NCBI GenBank assembly: GCA_002722095.1
Contig: PBKG01000014.1
Location: 50,025 to 55,252 of the forward strand
DNA length: 5,228 nt
Direction: 5' to 3'
From: Rhodospirillaceae bacterium
GTDB taxonomy: Bacteria > Pseudomonadota > Alphaproteobacteria > UBA8366
Shown in pieces: positions 1 through 5,228 of the stretch. Every line of letters starts with the position of its first letter. Within the stretch, counting starts at the first letter, position 1. A program made the position numbers and the translations under genes. The notes under the pieces are model-generated. The model was given only the letters and a program-made list of their open reading frames with translations, was not told the DNA's origin and searched no databases.

Positions 1-468
1 CCGCCAAAAGAGTTCGGCTGCACGATGTATTCGACCATGGTATCGGCGCCTGAATTGCATCTTCGCCCGGGCCTGGAAAATCTTGTTGAATTCGTTGCCG
101 AAGAGGTGGGCAGTTTTGCCGATGTCTTGGACTATGAAACCGGGAATGGGGGCATAACCAAGTGCTGGCTGAATGTTTTGGGGTCCGGTGATTCCTGTGA
201 CCTTCATAACGATACCAACAGTGTCGTTAGTGGCGTCTATTTCGTGAATTCGGTGTCGGGTGGCGCGAGGCTCCAATTTCACGCACCGTCGGCGGATGAG
301 ATGATCGTCATCCAGAAATCGCAAGTTACCGACCTGAACGTTACGGAAATTTTCTTCGACGGCGAAGCGGGTGACCTTTTGCTTTTCCCAAGCTATCTCA
401 TGCGAAGCTGGACGCTGAACCAAAGCGCCGAAGAGCAGGTCATGCTGCTCTTTACCGCAATCCCGTAG
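1..468 (+). CDS. 2OG-Fe(II) oxygenase-like protein, 3' part, degenerate iron site
   Basis: The reading frame is open from the first base and ends at TAG 466-468, giving 155 residues with the N-terminus outside the window. A Met codon at 25 is possible as a start, but the family is usually about 200 residues, so a truncated view is more likely. I assign it to the putative 2OG-Fe(II) oxygenase family (TIGR02466/PF13759 type) from the jelly-roll core: a W-L-N-V strand, then LHNDTNSVVSGVYFV (His codon 205-207, Asp codon 211-213), a GG-x-L-x-FHAP turn, and the closing GDLLLFPSYL strand. Family members normally have LFPSWLxHxV followed by an Arg in the last strand (ERISxSF). Here the distal His position is Arg (codon 403-405) and the last-strand Arg is Gln (EEQVMLLF). 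The fold call is reasonably firm; activity as an oxygenase is doubtful. It is followed after 5 bases by the GMC gene, so the two are probably co-transcribed. Confidence 0.72.
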   Translation, partial: PPKEFGCTMYSTMVSAPELHLRPGLENLVEFVAEEVGSFADVLDYETGNGGITKCWLNVLGSGDSCDLHNDTNSVVSGVYFVNSVSGGARLQFHAPSADEMIVIQKSQVTDLNVTEIFFDGEAGDLLLFPSYLMRSWTLNQSAEEQVMLLFTAIP

Positions 469-473
469 CGACG

Positions 474-2105
474 ATGGCGCCAGCCTACGATTACATTGTC
501 ATCGGTGCCGGTTCCGCAGGCTGCGTTCTGGCGAACCGATTGAGCGAGGACGACCGGGCCTCGGTTCTGTTGGTGGAAGCCGGTGGTCGTGACCGCGATC
601 CCTACATCCATATTCCGCTCGGCGTCGGCAAGTTGTGGGCCGATCGTCGTTATGACTGGGGATATGACACCGAACCGGAACCCAATCTCGATGGAAGAGA
701 GATCGAGACGTTGCGCGGCAAGGTTCTCGGTGGCTCGTCGGCGATTAATTCGATGGCGCATGTGCGAGGAAATCGCGCCGACTACGATCAATGGCGCCAG
801 TCGGGACTCACCGGTTGGGGATATTCGGACGTGTTGCCCTATTTCAAGCGCACCGAAAGTTGGGAAGGTGGCGCCGATACCTATAGGGGCGGCGACGGCC
901 CCCTTACCATTTCCAAGCCCCGTTACCGCGATCCGCTTTTCGACGCATATATCGATGCGGCAAAGGCCGCGGGGCATCCGTTCGTTGCCGATTACAACGG
1001 TGCCGATCAACATGGTATTTCCACCATGCAATTGACGATTCGTGACGGTTGGCGGTGCACGGCTGCCGTCGCTTATTTGCGCCCGGCCATGGGTCGGTCA
1101 AATTTGACCGTGCGAACAAAATCGTTGGTCACGCGTATTTTGATTGAAAACGATCGCGCTGTCGGGGTCGGGTTGGCGCAATCCGGTGGCGAAGAGACGG
1201 TTGGGGCCACACGCGAGGTGATCCTGTGCGGGGGCGCTATCAATTCGCCGCAGGTTCTAATGTTGTCGGGCATCGGCCCGGCGGCACACCTTAAAGAGCA
1301 GGGTATCGAGCCAATTGTGGATCACCCCGGGGTCGGGAAGGACCTGCAGGATCACCTGACCAGCATGATCGAGTTTCGCCGCCGTTCGCCGGGCCCTTTT
1401 CAGCGCGAAATGCGCTTTGACCGGCTCGCCTTCAATATGGTGCGTGCCTATCTCGTGGGAACCGGACCGGCGAGTATGGTGCCCGGTCGGCTGACAGCAT
1501 TTCTCAAAACCGATCCTGCGCTGGAAAGACCCGATATCCAGTGTTTCTTCCGAGCGATCCCTCATGGGGGTGGGCCCTGGTTCCCGGTGATTCGCCCTTC
1601 TGGACCGGACGGGTTCAGTTGTCGGCCGGTGATGTTACGCCCCGAAAGCCGAGGAGAAATCTCGCTCACGTCCGCCGACCCGCGCGACAGAGTGCGCATC
1701 CGGCAAAATTTCCTCTCCACCGAAAGGGACAAACAGGTTTTACGTGACGGTTTCAAACTAGTGCGTGAAATGGCGATGCAGAAGCCTTTGGATCCGTTCC
1801 GTGATGTCGAAGTTCAGCCTGGTGCCGATGTCAAATCGGATGCGGATATCGATGCCTATATTCGCCGGACTGCCGTCACCGCGCGGCATCCCTGCGGGAC
1901 GTGTCGTATGGGTGCCGATGAGGGTGCCGTACTCGATGAATATCTTTGCGTGCGCGGAATAGAAGCCCTCCGGGTCATCGACGCTTCGTCCATGCCCGGT
2001 CTCGTCGGTGGTAATATCAATGCCGCGGTTTTGATGATCGCAGAGCGGGGGGCGGATTTGATTCGCGGACTCAATCCGTTGCCGGTGGAAGTTGGGGCTG
2101 GCTGA
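474..2105 (+). CDS. GMC-family FAD-dependent oxidoreductase (choline dehydrogenase-like)
   Basis: A complete 543-residue protein, the normal length for glucose-methanol-choline oxidoreductases. Such enzymes oxidise a primary or secondary alcohol to an aldehyde or ketone using FAD. Visible landmarks: the N-terminal dinucleotide fold with G11-x-G13-x-x-G16 and E35 ending the second strand; the first GMC signature around residues 82-107 (GKVLGGSSAINSM, then VRGN and DYDQW); the second signature at 253-268 (GGAINSPQVLMLSGIG); and the C-terminal active site, H472 in RHPCGTCRMG and N516 in GGNINAAVLMIAE. By analogy with choline oxidase and BetA, these two are the catalytic base/partner pair. The covalent-FAD His of choline oxidase is not in the GGSSAIN segment, so FAD is probably non-covalent. 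No signal peptide or membrane segment is seen. The start is fixed by the immediate FAD fold. There is no clear Shine-Dalgarno before it, suggesting translational coupling to the preceding gene. The substrate is not predictable; choline itself should not be assumed. Confidence 0.95.
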   Translation: MAPAYDYIVIGAGSAGCVLANRLSEDDRASVLLVEAGGRDRDPYIHIPLGVGKLWADRRYDWGYDTEPEPNLDGREIETLRGKVLGGSSAINSMAHVRGNRADYDQWRQSGLTGWGYSDVLPYFKRTESWEGGADTYRGGDGPLTISKPRYRDPLFDAYIDAAKAAGHPFVADYNGADQHGISTMQLTIRDGWRCTAAVAYLRPAMGRSNLTVRTKSLVTRILIENDRAVGVGLAQSGGEETVGATREVILCGGAINSPQVLMLSGIGPAAHLKEQGIEPIVDHPGVGKDLQDHLTSMIEFRRRSPGPFQREMRFDRLAFNMVRAYLVGTGPASMVPGRLTAFLKTDPALERPDIQCFFRAIPHGGGPWFPVIRPSGPDGFSCRPVMLRPESRGEISLTSADPRDRVRIRQNFLSTERDKQVLRDGFKLVREMAMQKPLDPFRDVEVQPGADVKSDADIDAYIRRTAVTARHPCGTCRMGADEGAVLDEYLCVRGIEALRVIDASSMPGLVGGNINAAVLMIAERGADLIRGLNPLPVEVGAG

Positions 2106-2192
2106 CGTGGAAGCTACTGAGCATGGGTTGGAATTGGTGATTGCCGGTGACGCTACTGTCGGGCGTATCGATATTCGCCGTATTTGCGGGAT

Positions 2193-3140
2193 TTAGGTCA
2201 GGACTCGAACCGGTTCCTGCTTCAGCCATGCGAGGACATTCTCGACACAATCCTGATAGCGCGAGACGAAATTCTCCTTCGTTCGACCGCCGAGGTGAGG
2301 CGAAATCAAAACATTGGGCATCGCGCGGAGTGGATGATCCTTAGGCAGAGGTTCTTCATCGAAGACGTCGAGTCCGGCTCCGGCGATAACTTCGTTGTTC
2401 AATGCCTCGATCATAGAAGGCTCATCGATGATCGGTCCCCGCGAGGTGTTCAGGATGTAGGCGCTCGATTTCATTTGCGCGAACTCCGACGGCCCGATTA
2501 GCCCACGAGTACGTTCGCTCAAGACCAAATGGATCGACAGGAAATCGGATTTCGCCAAAAGGTCCTCTTTGCTGACGAGCGTTGCGCCGATCTCTTCGCA
2601 GCGATCTTGTGTCAAATTCTGACTCCAGGCGATCACGTCCATTTTCATCGCGAGGCCAATTCGGGCGACCCCGGCACCGAGCCGGCCTAGACCCGCCACC
2701 CCTAGAACTTTGCCGGTTAGCCCCATCGGTAAGTCGATTCCCCAGTCGCCCCGCTGGACCGCGGCATACTCCGAAGGGATGTTTTTTGCGAGGGAGAGCA
2801 GCAGAGCCCAGGTGAGCTCGACTGTGCCCATCTCGAAGCCATACCCGGTGCCGCAAACGGTGATGTCGCGATCCTTAAAGGCGTCCATATCCAGCGCAGC
2901 ATTCCGCCGTCCATGGGTCACGAACAGTTTCAGATTGGGAAGTTTCTCGATGAGAGCGCGGTCGAAGCGGGTTTCTTCGCGGCCGGTAACGATGATGTCG
3001 TAGGGCTTCAATCGTGCCACTGCTGCCGTTGGGTCGGTCAGCCGGTCATGAAAAGTGTCGATCTCGATATCGTCGGGTAGTTGATCCCAATCCGCCGAAC
3101 CCGAGAGCTTTTTGTAGTCGTTAATAATCGCAAGACGCAT
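2193..3140 (-). CDS. D-2-hydroxyacid dehydrogenase (NAD(P)-dependent)
   Basis: A complete 315-residue protein of the D-isomer specific 2-hydroxyacid dehydrogenase family (phosphoglycerate/glyoxylate-reductase-like), the usual length for the short forms without a regulatory domain. It should reversibly reduce a 2-oxoacid to the D-2-hydroxyacid in the cytoplasm. The coenzyme fold contains G150-L-G152-R-L-G155. The catalytic triad is intact: R234 in NTSRGPIID, E263 in DVFDEEP and H282 in ISPHLGG. The substrate-side loop is THGRRNAALD (residues 75-84). The second coenzyme strand ends AWSQNLT, with Ser173 where strictly NAD-specific members have Asp, so NADPH use is possible but not shown. The start ATG at 3140 lies 17 bases after the stop of the ThDP enzyme gene on the same strand, with only a weak GGA about 9 bases upstream, so it is probably the second gene of an operon. 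The exact substrate is unknown; serA-type phosphoglycerate activity is not implied. Confidence 0.94.
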   Translation of the reverse strand: MRLAIINDYKKLSGSADWDQLPDDIEIDTFHDRLTDPTAAVARLKPYDIIVTGREETRFDRALIEKLPNLKLFVTHGRRNAALDMDAFKDRDITVCGTGYGFEMGTVELTWALLLSLAKNIPSEYAAVQRGDWGIDLPMGLTGKVLGVAGLGRLGAGVARIGLAMKMDVIAWSQNLTQDRCEEIGATLVSKEDLLAKSDFLSIHLVLSERTRGLIGPSEFAQMKSSAYILNTSRGPIIDEPSMIEALNNEVIAGAGLDVFDEEPLPKDHPLRAMPNVLISPHLGGRTKENFVSRYQDCVENVLAWLKQEPVRVLT

Positions 3141-3157
3141 ACGTTACCGTCCAAATG

Positions 3158-4702
3158 CTAGATCACAACCTCTACCAAAGAGGGCCCCTCGACGGCGATT
3201 GCCCGTTCGAAAGCGGTGCAAAGGTCGTCTGCATTGTCGACCTGCGTTGCCTCGACACCAAGGCTTCTAGTGAAGCCGACCCAATCGATAGTTGGTCGGT
3301 CCAGGCTCAACATATCGATGGCGGTGGGCCCTGGATTGCCGGCGCCGACACCGGCAAGCTCGCCCTTGAGAATATTGTAAGAGCGATTGGCGAATATCAG
3401 TGTCGTTACGTCGAGCCCTTCTCGCGCTTGGGTCCATATAGCTTGCGGGCAATACATGCCGCTGCCGTCACTTTCGAGGCAGATTACCTTGCGGTCAGGG
3501 CATGCGATCGCGGCACCGGTGGCCATAGGCAGGCCGAGCCCGATCGCCCCCCCGCGGTTCTGCAGCCAATCATGGGGACCTGCACCGGCGGTAAACGGCA
3601 GGAAGCCGCGCCCGGTAGTAACGCTCTCGTCGACGACAATGGCATTTTCCGGCAACAGGGCGCCGATGGCGCAGGCGATTGAATCTAGGGTAATAGCGCC
3701 GGTTGGCCGTTCGGGACGGTCGGGCTGTTGCAGTTCCGGTGTGGCGGAGTCGGCACCGACAGCGTTAGAAAGAGCGATCAAAGCGCCCGCGCAATCCTGT
3801 TCGGGTAGCGCAAGCGTTTCTACTCTGCATCCGTCGGGCGCCAACCGACTAGGCTTGCCGGGATAGGCGAAAAAACCGACCGGGTCGGCAGCGCCTACCA
3901 AAAGAATCTGGCGATAGTCTTTCAGAATATCGAGCGCTTGCGGCACCGGATAAGGAATTCGAATGACGGGCAGTCTCCCGACACCCCGTTGGATGCGGGT
4001 ATTCATGCCTTCGGCCATGACGTCGGCGCCGGTCTTGGCTTTGATCCGTGCCGCCGTTTCCAGTGGCGTTTCCATCAGCGCACTTCCGCCTAACAGAATC
4101 AGTGTCGGTTCATTCTCTTGCAGCATTTCAGCGGCTGCCTCGATGGCGTCGCCGGAAATAGGGTCGGGCGCTGGGATAGGCGGGACCTCGCCGACAACGC
4201 CGCCGTCGTTCCAAGCGGTGTCGGCGGGAAGAATCAAGGTTGCGATTTGGCCTGGCGCTTGACGGGCCGCCGCAATGGCTTCGGCGCCGTCCGGACCGAC
4301 CGCATCGGCGGTCATAGAGGTTTTGACCCAGGCGGATACCGGGCGCGCGATGCCCTCGATATCAGAGGTTAGCGGAGAATTGTACTTGACGTGATGGGTC
4401 GCATGTTCGCCGACGATGTTGACGATAGGGGACCGGGCTTTCTTGGCGTTGTGAAGATTGGCGAGTGCGTTGCCGAGGCCTGGGCCGAGATGGAGCAGGG
4501 TTGCGGCGGGCTTGCCTGTCATGCGGGCATAGCCGTCGGCAGCCCCTGTGACCACGCCTTCGAAAAGGCAGAGCACGCAACGCATACCGTCGATTTTGTC
4601 GAGCGCGGCGACGTAATGCATTTCCGATGTACCGGGATTGGCGAAGGAGACATCCACTCCGCCCTTTAAAAGTGTTTTCACCAGGCTTTCGGCGCCATTC
4701 AT
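3158..4702 (-). CDS. ThDP-dependent 2-oxoacid decarboxylase/acetolactate synthase-like enzyme
   Basis: A 514-residue ThDP enzyme of the family commonly labelled 'acetolactate synthase large subunit' or benzoylformate decarboxylase-like. Order: N-terminal pyrimidine domain (about 1-170) with FANPGTSE at 20-27, the cofactor-activating E48 (FEGVVTGAADGY) and H71 in LLHLGPG, which lines up with the active-site His70 of benzoylformate decarboxylase; a central domain (about 190-310); then the C-terminal pyrophosphate domain with D412-G413-S414 and N439 (FANRSYN) as Mg/ThDP ligands 27 residues apart. The residue before D412 is Ser rather than the textbook Gly. H71 favours decarboxylation of a 2-oxoacid over true acetolactate synthesis, and no regulatory-subunit gene is nearby. 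I chose the ATG at 4702, not one 69 bases upstream, because MNGAESLVKTLL is where family homology begins and an AAGGA sits 8 bases before it. It heads an apparent operon with the downstream D-2-hydroxyacid dehydrogenase. Substrate unknown. Confidence 0.92.
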   Translation of the reverse strand: MNGAESLVKTLLKGGVDVSFANPGTSEMHYVAALDKIDGMRCVLCLFEGVVTGAADGYARMTGKPAATLLHLGPGLGNALANLHNAKKARSPIVNIVGEHATHHVKYNSPLTSDIEGIARPVSAWVKTSMTADAVGPDGAEAIAAARQAPGQIATLILPADTAWNDGGVVGEVPPIPAPDPISGDAIEAAAEMLQENEPTLILLGGSALMETPLETAARIKAKTGADVMAEGMNTRIQRGVGRLPVIRIPYPVPQALDILKDYRQILLVGAADPVGFFAYPGKPSRLAPDGCRVETLALPEQDCAGALIALSNAVGADSATPELQQPDRPERPTGAITLDSIACAIGALLPENAIVVDESVTTGRGFLPFTAGAGPHDWLQNRGGAIGLGLPMATGAAIACPDRKVICLESDGSGMYCPQAIWTQAREGLDVTTLIFANRSYNILKGELAGVGAGNPGPTAIDMLSLDRPTIDWVGFTRSLGVEATQVDNADDLCTAFERAIAVEGPSLVEVVI

Positions 4703-4710
4703 GAATCTGT

Positions 4711-4716
4711 TCCTTC
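4711..4716 (-). promoter_or_regulatory. Shine-Dalgarno for the ThDP enzyme gene
   Basis: On the minus strand the bases read GAAGGA, with 8 bases to the ATG at 4702. This site decides the start: the longer reading frame beginning at 4771 would put this motif inside the coding region and add 23 residues without family resemblance. Confidence 0.7.
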
Positions 4717-4853
4717 GAGAAGCCGCAAATGTGAGTGAGATTACCTGCCCCAAAGCGGGAAGGCTTGGCAAGAGGCGACGGCGTTAGGCGGAAAAATTTA
4801 CCGGGGGGCTAATGCGCGGTTGGTCCGCGGGCGTATGTCCGAAGTACCGACCA

Positions 4854-4881
4854 AATACTGATCAAATAGCCAATCAGTATT
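4854..4881. repeat. Perfect 9-bp inverted repeat, candidate operator
   Basis: AATACTGAT (4854-4862) and its exact reverse complement ATCAGTATT (4873-4881) are separated by 10 bases, so the arm centres are 19 bases apart, close to two helical turns. It lies in the divergent intergenic region, about 150 bases upstream of the ThDP enzyme start and 85 bases upstream of the gene at 4967, and ends 16 bases before the candidate sigma-54 element. No T-run follows, so it does not look like a terminator. The form suits a dimeric regulator binding DNA. Which regulator, and which of the two divergent genes it serves, cannot be told. Confidence 0.6.
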
Positions 4882-4897
4882 CGTTCTCGAAAAAATC

Positions 4898-4912
4898 TGG
4901 CATCGCTCTTGC
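4898..4912 (+). promoter_or_regulatory. Candidate sigma-54 (-24/-12) promoter
   Basis: The bases TGGCATCGCTCTTGC match the sigma-54 consensus TGGCACG-N4-TTGC at TGGCA and TTGC. The invariant GG (4899-4900) and GC (4911-4912) are exactly 12 bases apart, as required. The sixth and seventh bases differ from consensus. Transcription would begin near 4924, leaving a leader of about 43 bases before the ATG at 4967, so it would drive the unknown gene. Sigma-54 promoters need an enhancer-binding activator; the inverted repeat just upstream could be a binding site, though it is nearer than most such sites. No start-site data are available. Confidence 0.55.
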
Positions 4913-4955
4913 GGTGCTCAATCCGGGATTCTCTCCCAAAAAAAAACGAACCGAA

Positions 4956-4961
4956 AGAGGG
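4956..4961 (+). promoter_or_regulatory. Ribosome binding site of the gene at 4967
   Basis: AGAGGG ends 5 bases before the ATG at 4967, inside a purine-rich leader that also contains a run of nine A (4938-4946). This supports both the start and the reality of a gene that runs off the window end. Confidence 0.65.
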
Positions 4962-4966
4962 ACAGG

Positions 4967-5228
4967 ATGAAACCTATAGGAGCACTGGTTAATGCGGCGC
5001 GAGCGTTTGCGCTGCAACCGCCGAAACCCGCCTCCCCGGATGCGGAAGGTGAGAACAACAAGGGCGGACTCGAAAGAATTAGAAATGCATTGGCGGGCGA
5101 TACGCAACGAAGCGCACGAACTCGCGCTGCGGATGCGCTCGGCGATGCTCACACGCGTCACGCGGCCGACCGTCAGGAAGCCGCGGATCGTCAAGCCGAT
5201 GCACGTAAGAAGAAAGCGTTTCGAGCCC
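4967..5228 (+). CDS. Unknown Ala/Arg/Asp-rich protein, 5' part
   Basis: The frame from ATG 4967 stays open to the end of the window, giving 87 residues and no stop, so the gene is cut by the window edge. I do not recognise it. The first 16 residues (MKPIGALVNAARAFAL) could form a short amphipathic helix but lack a clear signal peptide. A Pro-rich stretch follows (17-24), then a polar segment, then from about residue 45 a helix-prone region very rich in Ala, Arg, Asp and Gln. In it AADRQ occurs twice, six residues apart (66-70 and 72-76), leading to a KKK cluster (81-83). The codons of the two copies differ at third positions, suggesting selection on the protein. No membrane segment is visible, and coiled coil or disorder is likely. 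A good ribosome binding site and a candidate sigma-54 promoter precede it. It is transcribed away from the ThDP enzyme operon. Confidence 0.68.
   Translation, partial: MKPIGALVNAARAFALQPPKPASPDAEGENNKGGLERIRNALAGDTQRSARTRAADALGDAHTRHAADRQEAADRQADARKKKAFRA

Noticed and set aside
393..1031. 212-residue minus-strand frame inside the oxygenase-like and GMC genes
   Set aside because: It is antisense to two well-supported genes and its translation resembles no protein family.
2162..2179. Possible terminator hairpin GGCG...CGCC between the converging genes
   Set aside because: The stem is only 4 bp plus an imperfect TA/TA extension and no T-run follows on either strand.
2107..2196. Small GTG-started frame of 29 residues just after the GMC stop
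   Set aside because: No ribosome binding site, no recognisable sequence, and it overlaps the stop of the opposing gene; chance is the simplest explanation.
3155..3866. Plus-strand frames of 175 and 159 residues opposite the ThDP enzyme
   Set aside because: They lie antisense to a gene with intact motifs throughout and are typical of shadow frames in GC-rich DNA.
4703..4771. Upstream extension of the ThDP enzyme to an ATG at 4771
   Set aside because: The extra 23 residues have no family resemblance and a good AAGGA ribosome binding site lies within them, properly placed for the ATG at 4702.
4780..4880. Sigma-70 promoter for the ThDP enzyme operon
   Set aside because: A promoter must exist upstream of 4702, but no -35/-10 pair with acceptable spacing stood out on the minus strand, so none is called.
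4925..4946. GGGA/TCCC hairpin next to nine A residues as a terminator
   Set aside because: The stem is only 4 bp, and on the minus strand the T-run comes before the hairpin instead of after it. It is within the leader of the gene at 4967.
4874..5194. 106-residue minus-strand frame over the divergent region and the unknown gene
   Set aside because: No ribosome binding site or family resemblance; the opposing frame from 4967 has a good start context and protein-level repeat conservation.

Overview
The window looks like a chromosomal stretch of a moderately GC-rich proteobacterium. The style of the proteins (a choline-dehydrogenase-type GMC flavoenzyme, an orphan 'acetolactate synthase-like' ThDP enzyme, a 2-hydroxyacid dehydrogenase with an AWSQNLT segment) suggests an alphaproteobacterium. 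That placement is from recalled family resemblance only. No rRNA, tRNA, CRISPR array, insertion sequence or phage gene was seen.

Layout. Two genes on the + strand open the window: the 3' part of a 2-oxoglutarate/Fe(II)-oxygenase-like protein (1-468), then, 5 bases after its stop, a complete GMC-family FAD oxidoreductase (474-2105). An 87-base gap with no convincing terminator separates these from a two-gene minus-strand unit that converges on them. In its transcription order that unit is a ThDP-dependent 2-oxoacid decarboxylase-like enzyme (4702 down to 3158), then, 17 bases on, a D-2-hydroxyacid dehydrogenase (3140 down to 2193). A 264-base divergent intergenic region (4703-4966) follows. 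It holds a perfect 9-bp inverted repeat, a good candidate sigma-54 (-24/-12) promoter facing right and a purine-rich ribosome binding site. The last gene (+ strand, from 4967) runs off the window end and encodes an Ala/Arg/Asp-rich protein of unknown function.

How the genes may work together. The minus-strand pair could interconvert a D-2-hydroxyacid and a 2-oxoacid and decarboxylate the oxoacid to an aldehyde, while the GMC enzyme would oxidise an alcohol to an aldehyde. They could therefore meet at an aldehyde in a small catabolic pathway, but no substrate can be read from the sequence. The two most interesting points are the oxygenase-like protein, whose distal iron-ligand His and presumed 2-oxoglutarate-binding Arg both appear replaced, and the regulatory region in front of the unknown gene at 4967.
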